Source: Caryophanales bacterium
GTDB taxonomy: Bacteria > Bacillota > Bacilli > Bacillales > Amphibacillaceae
Assembly: GCA_029257405.1 (NCBI GenBank)
Contig: JARIBO010000008.1
Span: 37,266 to 101,265, forward strand
DNA: 64,000 bases
Reading direction: 5' to 3'
Part shown: in pieces, positions 1 to 8,969 of the stretch
Position numbering within the stretch: position 1 is the stretch's first letter
How the letters are laid out: each line of letters starts with the position of its first letter
The notes under the pieces: generated by a model
The model's database searches: none
What the model was told of the DNA's origin: nothing
The model's input: the letters and a program-made list of their open reading frames with translations, nothing else
Program-made: the position numbers and the translations under genes

Positions 1-214
1 CTTGTTGATCATTCATAGCGCGCATCATTTGATTTATTTTCTTTTGACTTGGCTTTTGACCCATTTGCATCATTAATGTACGTAACATTTGCTCGTTAAT
101 AGGTGGATTTTTCTTTAAATAATCCATCATATATTTTCTAGCAATAAAGAAACCTAATGCTACACCAGCAATTAATGCTACTAATGCAATAATTACAACC
201 CAAATTGTTGACAT
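1..214 (-). CDS. yneF: YneF-like UPF0154 membrane protein (cut by window edge)
   Basis: This small gene is not in the ORF track because its stop lies beyond base 1. Reading leftward from an ATG at 214 gives about 71 residues beginning [17 protein letters not shown]. One N-terminal membrane helix is followed by a charged tail with [19 protein letters not shown] and [20 protein letters not shown], the characteristic UPF0154/YneF sequence. The family is about 72 residues long, so only the last codons are missing. A good ribosome site (agaggggga) precedes the ATG. Its molecular function is not established. In Bacillus it also sits beside tkt and ynzC near lexA, as here. Confidence 0.9.
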   Translation of the reverse strand, partial: MSTIWVVIIALVALIAGVALGFFIARKYMMDYLKKNPPINEQMLRTLMMQMGQKPSQKKINQMMRAMNDQQ

Positions 215-295
215 TGACTCGTCCCCCTCTTAACTAAAGTACCTTATATATTATAGTAAAAAACATGAATTAAAACAATCTTTTATTAAATATAA

Positions 296-2293
296 TTATT
301 TAATCTTATTTTCTACTTGTTTAACAACATTTTCAACGTTAAATCCATATTCTTCTAAAACTTTATTACCAGGAGCAGAAGCACCGAATGTGTCAATACC
401 AATTATTGTACCTTCCATACCCACATAGCGTTCCCACCCAAGTGGATTAGCCATTTCGATTGCAATACGGTTAGTTATATTTTTAGGTAGGACAGAATTT
501 TTATAGTCTTCTGACTGAGCTTCAAATAAATCCCATGAAGGCATACTAACAACAGAAGTATTAATTCCCTTTGTTTCTAGTTCCTTTTGTGCTGAAATCG
601 CTAGTTGAACTTCTGATCCAGTAGCAATCAAGATTGCTTCAGCATTTTCTGCAGGACTAATAACATATGCACCTTTTTTAACATTTTCGTATGTTTCATT
701 AGCATCTTTAGTTATTGTTGGTAATCCCTGACGCGTTAAAACTAGTGTAGTCGGTTTATTTGTCGACTCCATTGCTAAACGCCAAGCAGCTTGAGTTTCA
801 TTACCGTCTGCTGGACGAATGACAGAAAGGTTAGGCATTGCTCTTAGTGAAGCTAATTGCTCCACAGGCTCATGTGTTGGTCCATCTTCACCAACTGCGA
901 TTGAGTCATGGGTAAACACGTAAGTAACTGGCGCATTCATAATTGCCGACAAACGTATGGCTCCGCGCATATAGTCACTAAATACGAAGAAAGTTCCGCC
1001 ATATGGCTTTAGTCCACCATGAAGCGCAAGTCCATTAAGTGCTGCACCCATTGCAAATTCTCTTACACCAAACCATATATTACGGCCTGCGTAATTATCT
1101 GCTGTATAATCATCTTCTTCTTTCATCATTGTATTATTTGAACTAGCTAAGTCAGCACTCCCTCCAAATAACTGCGGAACTGATTTAGATAAGGCGTTAA
1201 TTATTTCACTTGAAGCAACACGTGTAGCTAACGTATCTTCTCCAAATTTATAATTTGGTAAATTCTGATCCCATTCTTCTGGTAATTCATTTTTCATCGT
1301 TTGATTAAATTCATTAGCAAGTTCTGGGTATGCTTTACTATATTTTTCTAATAACTCATTCCAAGCTGCTTCTTTCTCTGCACCTTGATCAGCGATTTTA
1401 GTTTTAAAATCATCATAAACTTCTTCAGGTACTTCAAATGGATCATGTGGCCATTTATAATTAGCTTTAGTCAAAATTGCTTCATCTTCTCCTAAAGGCG
1501 CACCATGTGATGCTGAAGATGCTGATTTATTCGGCGAACCGAATCCAATAACCGTTTTAATCTCAATTAATGTTGGTTGGCTTGTATTTTCATGAGCAGC
1601 TTTTAATGCAGCTCTAATTTCTTCAATATTATTCCCATCTTCAACACGAATAACTTGCCAATTGTAAGCTTCAAAACGAGCATGAGTATTATCTGAGAAT
1701 GAACGATCTAAATCACCATCTAATGAAATATCATTAGAGTCATATAAAACGATTAATTTATCTAAAGCTAAATGACCAGCAAGTGACGCAGCTTCATGTG
1801 AAATACCTTCCATAATGTCACCATCACCTACAAGTGAGTATGTGTAGTGATCAACTACATTAAATTCATTGCGGTTGTATTTAGCAGCTAAATGACTCTC
1901 AGCCATAGCCATTCCAACAGCCATCGAAACACCTTGTCCAAGTGGACCAGTTGTTGCTTCTACACCATCAGTATCTAATACTTCTGGGTGTCCTGGTGTA
2001 CGTGATTCCCACTGACGAAAATTCTTTAAATCATCAATTGTGACATCATATCCCGATAAATGTAACAGACTATAAAGTAACATCGAACCATGGCCTGCTG
2101 AAAGAACAAAACGATCACGGTTAAACCATTGTGAGTGACTTGGGTTCTGATTCATAAAATCAGTCCATAAAGTGTAAGCCATTGGAGCTGCTCCCATAGG
2201 TAAACCTGGATGTCCTGAATTAGCTTTTTCAATTGCATCGATAGATAGTGTACGTATTGCGTTAATAGATTGTTGTTCAATTGATTTTGACAT
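296..2293 (-). CDS. tkt: transketolase
   Basis: Thiamine-diphosphate enzyme of the non-oxidative pentose phosphate pathway; it moves two-carbon ketol units between sugar phosphates in the cytosol. The N-terminal domain shows [12 protein letters not shown] and the cofactor motif [13 protein letters not shown]; the middle domain shows [11 protein letters not shown] and [15 protein letters not shown], all standard for transketolase. Full length, about 665 residues. The ORF track begins four codons earlier, but that ATG abuts the ribosome site (aagg), so MSKSIEQQS at 2293 is the better start. It lies 14 bases downstream of the DUF896 gene and is probably co-transcribed with it. Confidence 0.96.
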   Translation of the reverse strand: MSKSIEQQSINAIRTLSIDAIEKANSGHPGLPMGAAPMAYTLWTDFMNQNPSHSQWFNRDRFVLSAGHGSMLLYSLLHLSGYDVTIDDLKNFRQWESRTPGHPEVLDTDGVEATTGPLGQGVSMAVGMAMAESHLAAKYNRNEFNVVDHYTYSLVGDGDIMEGISHEAASLAGHLALDKLIVLYDSNDISLDGDLDRSFSDNTHARFEAYNWQVIRVEDGNNIEEIRAALKAAHENTSQPTLIEIKTVIGFGSPNKSASSASHGAPLGEDEAILTKANYKWPHDPFEVPEEVYDDFKTKIADQGAEKEAAWNELLEKYSKAYPELANEFNQTMKNELPEEWDQNLPNYKFGEDTLATRVASSEIINALSKSVPQLFGGSADLASSNNTMMKEEDDYTADNYAGRNIWFGVREFAMGAALNGLALHGGLKPYGGTFFVFSDYMRGAIRLSAIMNAPVTYVFTHDSIAVGEDGPTHEPVEQLASLRAMPNLSVIRPADGNETQAAWRLAMESTNKPTTLVLTRQGLPTITKDANETYENVKKGAYVISPAENAEAILIATGSEVQLAISAQKELETKGINTSVVSMPSWDLFEAQSEDYKNSVLPKNITNRIAIEMANPLGWERYVGMEGTIIGIDTFGASAPGNKVLEEYGFNVENVVKQVENKIK

Positions 2294-2307
2294 TTTATTT
2301 ATCATCC

Positions 2308-2544
2308 TTATTTAGATTGTTTTTGTTCTTTTAATTGTTTTACTTTATCAGGAGTTACATCATTACCTTCAGGATCAACAACTTTTAATGTAGTGATTTG
2401 ATTTGTAAACGAGCTTCGAATACCGTCTAAATATTTTTGTCTCAATATTTTTTGCTCTTCTTTTTCTTCAATCGTTAAACCTTCAGTTGTTTTCGATTTT
2501 CTTGCAAGTTCATTTATACGATTTATTTCTGTATCTAATATCAT
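2308..2544 (-). CDS. DUF896 / YnzC-like protein
   Basis: A 78-residue soluble protein of the DUF896 family: [18 protein letters not shown] followed by [20 protein letters not shown], a two-helix hairpin, then a short conserved segment ([15 protein letters not shown]). In Bacillus the homologue ynzC belongs to the LexA-controlled yneA-yneB-ynzC operon, where YneA is a cell-division inhibitor. Here yneA and yneB are absent and only this gene is left, divergent from lexA and just upstream of tkt. The exact role is unknown. It may share the SOS operator in the lexA intergenic region, which is about 100 bases upstream. Confidence 0.88.
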   Translation of the reverse strand: MILDTEINRINELARKSKTTEGLTIEEKEEQKILRQKYLDGIRSSFTNQITTLKVVDPEGNDVTPDKVKQLKEQKQSK

Positions 2545-2649
2545 ATTTAACGCTCCTTAATATTTATAACATTACCAATCTCTATTATACTTCATATCAA
2601 TGCGTTATAAAAGTGAAGTGAATGTAAATAGCTTTGTTCTACAAATATG

Positions 2650-2688
2650 CGAACTTATGTTTGACTTTTTAGTGCTAAATGATAAAAT
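2650..2688 (+). promoter_or_regulatory. lexA promoter with overlapping LexA (SOS) box
   Basis: CGAACttatGTTTG at 2650-2663 fits the Gram-positive SOS box CGAAC-N4-GTTYG. It overlaps a -35 hexamer TTGACT (2661-2666), followed after 16 bases by TAAAAT (2683-2688), with lexA starting at 2724. The arrangement is that of classic LexA autorepression. The box may also act on the divergent DUF896 gene. Confidence 0.8.
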
Positions 2689-2723
2689 TATGATTAACCA
2701 AGCATGAAGATAGAGGTGATTAT

Positions 2724-3344
2724 ATGGAAAAGTTATCTAAAAGACAACAAATGATTTATGATTTTATAATAGCTGAAGTCGAAATGAAGGGATATCCACC
2801 TTCAGTTCGTGAAATAGCTAAAGCTGTAGGGCTTGCATCTAGCTCGACTGTTCACGGACATTTAGAAAGAATTGAAAACAAAGGATTTATCAGACGCGAC
2901 CCAACTAAACCAAGAGCAATTGAAATTATTGACCTCGATTACAATGATGTAGATAAAGACATAGCACGTTACGCTCCTTTAATTGGTAAAGTTACAGCTG
3001 GGATTCCGATTACTGCAGTTGAAAATATTGAAGAATATATTCCTGTACCGAGTTCAAGTGCTAATAAAAGTGATAATTTATTTGTGCTTATTGTTGAAGG
3101 TAGTAGTATGATTAATGCCGGTATTTTAGATGGTGATAAAGTTATTGTAAAACAACAAACAACTGCTAATAATGGCGATATTGTTGTTGCAATGACTGAT
3201 GATGAAGAAGCTACTGTGAAAAGATTTTTCAAAGAAAAAAATCATTTTCGTCTTCAACCTGAAAATGATAGTCTAGATCCTATTTTATTAGATAATGTAA
3301 TTATATTAGGTAAAGTTATCGGTTTACACCGACAAATCACTTAA
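2724..3344 (+). CDS. lexA: LexA repressor
   Basis: Transcriptional repressor and self-cleaving protease of the SOS response, 206 residues. Residues 1-65 form the winged helix domain ([29 protein letters not shown]). The Ala-Gly cleavage bond is at about residues 92-93 ([18 protein letters not shown]). The catalytic serine lies in [14 protein letters not shown] (about S128), where the second residue is Ser rather than the common Asp. The catalytic lysine is in EEATVKRFF (about K166). Ribosome site agaggtga. RecA filaments normally trigger cleavage. The gene stands alone between an SOS-box promoter and a strong terminator. Confidence 0.97.
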   Translation: MEKLSKRQQMIYDFIIAEVEMKGYPPSVREIAKAVGLASSSTVHGHLERIENKGFIRRDPTKPRAIEIIDLDYNDVDKDIARYAPLIGKVTAGIPITAVENIEEYIPVPSSSANKSDNLFVLIVEGSSMINAGILDGDKVIVKQQTTANNGDIVVAMTDDEEATVKRFFKEKNHFRLQPENDSLDPILLDNVIILGKVIGLHRQIT

Positions 3345-3350
3345 ATAAGT

Positions 3351-3410
3351 ATCCCTAAATCAGTATAACTAGATTTTAATCTACATACTTACTGATTTAG
3401 GGATTTTTTT
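3351..3410. terminator. bidirectional terminator between lexA and ynbB
   Basis: atccctaaatcagta (3351-3365) pairs with tactgatttagggat (3390-3404), followed by a T-run on the + strand. It sits between the converging ends of lexA and the YnbB-like gene and can serve both. Confidence 0.8.
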
Positions 3411-4641
3411 ATTGCTCTAAAAGATTCATCGCTTCAATGACTGCGATTTTAACATGAGAGTAAGTTAAGCCACCTTGTAAAAATGCGATGTAAGGCGGTT
3501 TAATTGGACCATCGACCGAAAGCTCAATACTTGACCCTTGAATAAATGTACCAGCTGCCATAATAACTTTTTCATCGTATCCTGGCATTTCACTTGGATA
3601 TGGTTCTACATAGGAATTAACCGGAGATCCTTTTTGAATATTTTGACAGAATGCAATCATTTTTGACTCATCTTCAAATTTTATTGTTTGAATAATATCA
3701 GTTCTTTTAGCATCATATGCAGGATTCACTTTATAATTTTTTAATTCTAGATAACGTGCCGTAAATACTGCTCCTTTAAGAGCTTCACCAACCACATGAG
3801 GTGCTAAAAAGAAGCCTTGATACATTTCTTGGAGCATATTTAAGGTTGCACCTGTCTCTTTTCCAAGTCCTGGAGCTGTTAAACGATTAGCTGCATTTAA
3901 TATTAGTTCTTCACTACCTGCTATATAGCCTCCAGCTCGAACTAAACCACCACCAGGATTTTTAATTAATGATCCTGCAATAATATCCGCGCCAACATGA
4001 GTGGGTTCTCTTTCCTCGACAAATTCACCATAACAATTATCCACAAAAACAATCAAGTCTGAATTTATTGATTTAACGTAATCAACCATTTCTTTTATTT
4101 CTGAAATTTTGAATGAAGGTCTATCTTCATAACCTTTTGACCTCTGTATGCCAATTACTTTAGTTCGTTCGTTAATTTTATTTTTTACCTCGGCAAAGTT
4201 TACTGCACCATCTTCAAGTAAATCAACTTCATCGTAAGAAACACCTAGGTCTTTTAATGAACCTGAGCTATTACCACGTATCCCTATTACTTCTTCTAAA
4301 GTGTCATATGGGCTTCCTGTAATATATAATAACTCATCATTTGGTCGTAATATTGAAAAGAGAGCTGTTGAAATTGCGTGTGTTCCTGACACAATTTGAG
4401 GACGCACAAGTGCATCCTCAGTTCCAAAAACATCTGAATAAACCGCTTCTAGATTTTCTCTTCCACTATCGTCATATCCGTAACCATCACTTGACATAAA
4501 ATGAAAATCACCAATATAATTTTTTCTAAACGCATCTAAAACACGTTTTTGATTTACCTCGACATTTTGATTAATTAATTTATATACTTCCTGACAATCT
4601 GTTTCTGCTTGAATAACTGTTTCATTTATTAATGTATGCAT
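3409..4641 (-). CDS. YnbB-like PLP enzyme (methionine gamma-lyase family, 'aluminium resistance' type)
   Basis: A 410-residue pyridoxal-phosphate fold-type I protein related to cystathionine/methionine gamma-lyases and annotated in many Firmicutes as aluminium resistance protein or YnbB. Visible landmarks are YDDSGRENLEAVYSDVF near the N-terminus, QIVSGTHAISTALF, DNCYGEFVEE (cofactor Asp, about residue 201) and the putative Schiff-base lysine in GSLIKNPGGGLV. The real substrate is not known. It starts one base after the hflX stop codon, so the two are co-transcribed, and this gene ends the hfq-hflX run at the shared terminator with lexA. Confidence 0.88.
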   Translation of the reverse strand: MHTLINETVIQAETDCQEVYKLINQNVEVNQKRVLDAFRKNYIGDFHFMSSDGYGYDDSGRENLEAVYSDVFGTEDALVRPQIVSGTHAISTALFSILRPNDELLYITGSPYDTLEEVIGIRGNSSGSLKDLGVSYDEVDLLEDGAVNFAEVKNKINERTKVIGIQRSKGYEDRPSFKISEIKEMVDYVKSINSDLIVFVDNCYGEFVEEREPTHVGADIIAGSLIKNPGGGLVRAGGYIAGSEELILNAANRLTAPGLGKETGATLNMLQEMYQGFFLAPHVVGEALKGAVFTARYLELKNYKVNPAYDAKRTDIIQTIKFEDESKMIAFCQNIQKGSPVNSYVEPYPSEMPGYDEKVIMAAGTFIQGSSIELSVDGPIKPPYIAFLQGGLTYSHVKIAVIEAMNLLEQ

Positions 4642-4642
4642 A

Positions 4643-5896
4643 TTATGTTCGTTTCTCCTTTATAACACCTTGTATTGGGTGGTCACGTCTGATATAACCT
4701 GCTAAATAATATTCGTTTCTTGTTTCATCATACTTACTTTCTTCAAGAATTGTTTCGCGTTCAATTTGGTGCATGACCTGTCCTTCTTCTGGACCTAGAT
4801 TAATTGAAAAATAATCCCAGTCGTCTTTTAACTCTTTTTCTATCCGGAAGAGTAGTTCATCTAAATCAGTTTGATCATATGCACTAATTAACATATAAGG
4901 ATGTTGTGTAGGAATAAAGTCATCTTTTAATTTATCTCGCTTATTATATACTGTTAAAATCGGAATGTTTTTTGCATCGAGATCTTTTAAAATATTAATG
5001 ACTGTTTCTTCTTGCTGGTCTTTATCTTCATGTGTGACATCAACAACATGAATAATCAAGTCCGCTTCTGCTACTTCTTCTAATGTAGATTTAAACGCCG
5101 CAATAAGCGATGTAGGCAAGTTTTGTAAGAATCCTACTGTATCTGTAACTAAACATTCAAAGCCCGATGGTAATGCGATTTTTCTTGTTAAAGGATCAAG
5201 AGTAGCAAACAATAAGTCTTCTTCTAAAGAAGTCTCATCTGTTAAGCGATTAAAAATCGTCGATTTACCTGCGTTTGTATAACCAACAATTGCAATTTGA
5301 ATGATATTATTTGATTTCCTGCGTTCACGGTACTGTTTTCTTTGCTTAACAACTACTTTTAAACGTCTTTTAATTTCATCAATTCTTCTTCTAATATGTC
5401 TCTGGTCAGACTCTAACTTCGTTTCACCCGGACCTCTTGTACCAATCCCCCCACCTAAACGCGAAAGGATTGTTCCCATACCATGTAGGCGTGGTAGCAT
5501 ATATTGTAACTGCGCAAGTTCAACTTGAAGCTTACCTTCTTTGGTATCTGCTCTTTGAGCAAAGATATCTAAGATCAACTGACTTCTATCAATGATTCGA
5601 ATTCCTAATTGGTCATTTAAGTTTCTTAATTGCCCTGCCGACAATTCGTCATTACAGACAACTAGATCAATTTCATTTGCTTCGATAAATTCACTAATCT
5701 CTTCTACTTTACCTTCTCCAACATAAGTTGCAGAATGAATTCTTTCTCTTTTTTGCGTTATTATATCAATGACTTCTCCACCAGCTGTTTCACTTAAAGA
5801 CTTCATTTCTTCTATCGTAGAAGCAAAATGTGCGTCAGAGTTTTTTTGTAACTGGGCGCCAATTATTAATACTCTTTCTTTTGACAAATGAATCAC
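4643..5896 (-). CDS. hflX: GTPase HflX
   Basis: Ribosome-associated translational GTPase that binds 50S subunits and can split stalled or stressed 70S ribosomes. The 417 residues comprise an N-terminal HflX domain (VGEGKVEEISEFI, VCNDELSAGQLRNL), the glycine-rich segment GGIGTRGPGETKLE, then the G domain with Walker A GYTNAGKST (about residue 205), G3 DTVGFLQNLP and G4 NKRD. The arrangement is complete and of usual length. It lies downstream of hfq, separated by a hairpin, and directly upstream of the YnbB-like gene. An hfq-hflX neighbourhood is widespread in bacteria. Confidence 0.95.
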   Translation of the reverse strand: MIHLSKERVLIIGAQLQKNSDAHFASTIEEMKSLSETAGGEVIDIITQKRERIHSATYVGEGKVEEISEFIEANEIDLVVCNDELSAGQLRNLNDQLGIRIIDRSQLILDIFAQRADTKEGKLQVELAQLQYMLPRLHGMGTILSRLGGGIGTRGPGETKLESDQRHIRRRIDEIKRRLKVVVKQRKQYRERRKSNNIIQIAIVGYTNAGKSTIFNRLTDETSLEEDLLFATLDPLTRKIALPSGFECLVTDTVGFLQNLPTSLIAAFKSTLEEVAEADLIIHVVDVTHEDKDQQEETVINILKDLDAKNIPILTVYNKRDKLKDDFIPTQHPYMLISAYDQTDLDELLFRIEKELKDDWDYFSINLGPEEGQVMHQIERETILEESKYDETRNEYYLAGYIRRDHPIQGVIKEKRT

Positions 5897-5918
5897 CTCT
5901 TTTTATTTTTTTAACAAA

Positions 5919-5950
5919 GAAAGCAACTATCTCTACTGATAGTTGCTTTC
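5919..5950 (-). terminator. hairpin terminator after hfq
   Basis: GAAAGCAACTAT (5919-5930) pairs perfectly with ATAGTTGCTTTC (5939-5950). Read on the minus strand it is followed by a T-rich stretch, just before the hflX start. It probably attenuates hfq transcription into hflX. Confidence 0.7.
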
Positions 5951-5958
5951 AAGCTAAT

Positions 5959-6180
5959 CTATTCACTTAGATTAACATTTTTTACAGGTACAAATGTTGA
6001 GATTGCATGTTTATAGATCAATTGTTCCTTACCATCTGAGTCGAGTAGTACTGTGAAATTATCAAAACTCTTAATATGACCCCTTAACTGAAAGCCATTC
6101 GTTAGAAATACTGTAAGAGCTGTTTTGTCTTTTCTTAAAGTATTTAAATATTGATCTTGAATATTAACTAATTTTGACAT
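5959..6180 (-). CDS. hfq: RNA chaperone Hfq
   Basis: Sm-like hexameric RNA chaperone, 73 residues. The Sm1 motif is seen in [23 protein letters not shown] and the Sm2 motif in [13 protein letters not shown], where the usual Y-K-H-A is intact. The N-terminus has [12 protein letters not shown] with the proximal-face Q and L residues. The short acidic tail is typical of Gram-positive Hfq. The start codon immediately follows the stop of miaA, so the pair is translationally coupled; the same miaA-hfq order occurs in Staphylococcus, Bacillus and E. coli. A hairpin terminator follows. Confidence 0.96.
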   Translation of the reverse strand: MSKLVNIQDQYLNTLRKDKTALTVFLTNGFQLRGHIKSFDNFTVLLDSDGKEQLIYKHAISTFVPVKNVNLSE

Positions 6181-7125
6181 CTACTCGGCTCCTTTCTTAA
6201 TAGTCCATGTAATAATATCTCTTTTAATTGTATCATAAAGTGAGGTTTCATTGCTAGTCGAGAAATCGTACCACGGTATATCCATTTTATTTTTAAACCA
6301 CGTGTATTGTCTTTTAGCAAAACGACGTGAATTTCTTTTTAATATATTAATACAAGCTTCAAGTGACATCTCATTTTTAAAATAAGGAATGAATTCTTTA
6401 TAACCTATCCCACTCATCGACTGACTACTCTCACCCACTTGATCATACAAGGCTTTTACTTCAGCAAGTAAGCCCTGTTCAATCATCAAGTCAACGCGGT
6501 TATCTATTAGTGGATATAAGACACTTCTTTCTTTTTCAAGTCCAATAATTTTAGCGTCATAAAGGGGTGTTATTTTTTGTCTCTGTTGAATTTCGGTCAT
6601 TGTTAAACCGGTTGTTTTATAAATTTCGATTGCTCTAATCACTCGCCGGTGATTATTCGGATGTATTTTTTTAGCTTGTTCTGGATCAATTCGAATTAAC
6701 TTCTCATACAAGGGATCAATCCCATTTAGATTTACTTCTTCTTCAAGCTTTTTTGTTACCTGATCATTTCGAGCTTCGGTCGGGAATTGATAATCATAAA
6801 GGACGCTTTGAATATAAAGGCCGCTTCCCCCCACAATAATGGGGAGTTTACCACGAGCGGTAATCTTTTTAATCAATGCTCTTGCTTCTGTTTGAAATTG
6901 TGAAACCGTAAACTCAACTCCCACATCGATGATATCAATCAAATGATGCGGTACAATGCTTTGTTCTTCTTTAGTAGCTTTAGCAGTTCCAATATCTAAT
7001 CCTTTATAGACTTGCATTGAATCCCCACTAATTATTTCTCCATCTAAATCTTTAGCTAGCTTTAAGCTTAATTCTGTCTTTCCTACAGCCGTAGGCCCGA
7101 CAATGACGATTACTTTATCTTTCAT
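6181..7125 (-). CDS. miaA: tRNA dimethylallyltransferase
   Basis: MiaA transfers the dimethylallyl group of DMAPP to N6 of A37 in tRNAs reading UNN codons. The 314 residues start with the P-loop IVGPTAVGKTELSL (about 8-21), then GDSMQVYKGLDIGTAK, HHLIDIIDV, the motif GGSGLYIQSVL and RRVIRAIEIYKTTG, all conserved. The C-terminal RQYTWFKNK is also standard. The phenylalanine and serine tRNAs in this window are typical MiaA substrates. It sits between mutL and hfq in a compact leftward operon. Confidence 0.96.
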   Translation of the reverse strand: MKDKVIVIVGPTAVGKTELSLKLAKDLDGEIISGDSMQVYKGLDIGTAKATKEEQSIVPHHLIDIIDVGVEFTVSQFQTEARALIKKITARGKLPIIVGGSGLYIQSVLYDYQFPTEARNDQVTKKLEEEVNLNGIDPLYEKLIRIDPEQAKKIHPNNHRRVIRAIEIYKTTGLTMTEIQQRQKITPLYDAKIIGLEKERSVLYPLIDNRVDLMIEQGLLAEVKALYDQVGESSQSMSGIGYKEFIPYFKNEMSLEACINILKRNSRRFAKRQYTWFKNKMDIPWYDFSTSNETSLYDTIKRDIITWTIKKGAE

Positions 7126-7147
7126 ATTTATCTCCTTAAGTCAGTTA

Positions 7148-8956
7148 TCACATAATCCGTTTAAACATTTTTTCAATTTCGTAGGTTGTAAAATGAACAA
7201 TCACTGGTCGGCCATGAGGACAAGTAAATGGATCTTCACAAGCTCTTAAATCATTTAATAATCGATTCATCTCACCTATATCTAAATGATGATTTGCTTT
7301 AATTGATCGTTTACAAGACATCATAATTGCTACTTCTTCACGAATTTTTTTAACATTTATTGTACTATCAACAATTATTTGTTCAATCATATCTCGAACA
7401 ATTTCTTCTTCAGTCCCTTTAGGAAACCATGTTGGTACATCTCTAATTGCGAGCGTCTGATGTCCAAATGCTTCAAAAAATAAACCCACATCATTTAATA
7501 ATGTTTCATTTTCTTTAATAAACATAAGTTCTTCGTTTGTAAATTCAAAAGTAACTGGAATTAATAAAGACTGTAATTCATTATTGGTTTTTGCTAATTT
7601 GTCTCTGAAAAATTCATATTTAATTCGCTCTTGTGCAGCATGTTGATCAATCATATAAAAGCCTAACTCATTTTGTGCTAAAATATATGTTCCTTGTAAT
7701 TGACCAATTGGATAAAGAGGTGGAATGCGCTCTTGTGGTAATACGTCATTATCACTCTTAGCAAACGCTTCTGCAAACTCTTGATGCTCACTCACAGATT
7801 CCGCTTCGTCACTTTTTATTTCTGCGTAATTTTCTGCAAATAAATTTGGACGTTCAACCGCTTCAAAAGACTCCAGAGACTCTTGTTGAAAATTTTCTGC
7901 ATCCATTTGTAAAGTCTTTTGTTTTCGTGTTTTTTCTACTGGTTGTGTTACATGAGGAATTAATGTTAAATCTTTAAAACTCGTTTTAATCGTTTGCTCA
8001 ATTAAAGAAATGAGTTCTTTTTCTTTACTGAACCTGACTTCTAATTTAGTTGGGTGGACGTTTACATCAACTAATATCGGATCCATTTTAATTGCAATTA
8101 CGACAATCGGGTTCCGGTGAATAGGTAATAAAGTATGATAAGCTCTTAAAACTGCTTGAGTTAGTCCTTGGTTTTTTATATAGCGTCCATTAATAATTAA
8201 GGTAATAAAATCACGTGATGACCTTGTTACTTCAGGCTTACAAATGTAGCCTGAAATTTTAAAGTCTTTTGTTTCTTCTTTTATTGGGATCATCTGGCGG
8301 GCAACATTATTACCGTAGATATTAGCGATAACTTGTAGCAACTGATTCGTACCAGCTGATTTAAATAAAACCTTATTATTATGCGTGATTTCAAATCTAA
8401 CATTCGGGTGCGCTAGTGCATAGCGATTAATTAAATCAGTTATATGACCTAATTCAGTATAAATTGTTCGCATATATTTTAACCGAGCTGGTGTATTATA
8501 AAATAAATGTTCAACCGTTATTTCAGTTCCCTGTCTTGCATCACTTTTAGAGGCTTCAATAATTTTACCACCTTCTAAATAAAGCTTTGTTCCAGCTTGC
8601 TCACCAGTTGATGTTTTAATTGTTAATTTACTAACTGCTGAAATACTTGCTAAAGCTTCCCCTCTAAATCCAAGTGACTTCACATGAAATAAATCGGTAT
8701 CAAACTCAATTTTACTCGTTGCATGTCTGAGAAATGAACGTTTAACATCGTCTTCAGACATACCCACTCCATTGTCACTTACTCTAATTAAATTTAAACC
8801 CGCTTCTTCTACATCAACTTTAATCCATGTACTTTTTGCATCTATACTATTTTCAATGAGTTCTTTTACGACAGAAGCTGGCCTTTCAACGACTTCACCT
8901 GCAGCAATTTTATTAGCAAGTGACTCTGGTAATTGGCGTATCTTCAAACTTTTCAT
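7148..8956 (-). CDS. mutL: DNA mismatch repair protein MutL (endonuclease type)
   Basis: The 602 residues carry an N-terminal GHKL ATPase: [11 protein letters not shown] (catalytic Glu), DNGVGM, ATSKI and [13 protein letters not shown] within the first 110 residues. A variable acidic linker spans about 335-400. The C-terminal domain has [12 protein letters not shown] (DQHA-x2-E-x4-E metal site), [13 protein letters not shown]-type sequence (seen as [13 protein letters not shown]) and [11 protein letters not shown], so this is the nicking MutL of organisms without MutH. It follows mutS by 13 bases and probably acts with it and the beta clamp in post-replicative repair. Confidence 0.96.
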   Translation of the reverse strand: MKSLKIRQLPESLANKIAAGEVVERPASVVKELIENSIDAKSTWIKVDVEEAGLNLIRVSDNGVGMSEDDVKRSFLRHATSKIEFDTDLFHVKSLGFRGEALASISAVSKLTIKTSTGEQAGTKLYLEGGKIIEASKSDARQGTEITVEHLFYNTPARLKYMRTIYTELGHITDLINRYALAHPNVRFEITHNNKVLFKSAGTNQLLQVIANIYGNNVARQMIPIKEETKDFKISGYICKPEVTRSSRDFITLIINGRYIKNQGLTQAVLRAYHTLLPIHRNPIVVIAIKMDPILVDVNVHPTKLEVRFSKEKELISLIEQTIKTSFKDLTLIPHVTQPVEKTRKQKTLQMDAENFQQESLESFEAVERPNLFAENYAEIKSDEAESVSEHQEFAEAFAKSDNDVLPQERIPPLYPIGQLQGTYILAQNELGFYMIDQHAAQERIKYEFFRDKLAKTNNELQSLLIPVTFEFTNEELMFIKENETLLNDVGLFFEAFGHQTLAIRDVPTWFPKGTEEEIVRDMIEQIIVDSTINVKKIREEVAIMMSCKRSIKANHHLDIGEMNRLLNDLRACEDPFTCPHGRPVIVHFTTYEIEKMFKRIM

Positions 8957-8969
8957 TCCTCCTGTTAAT

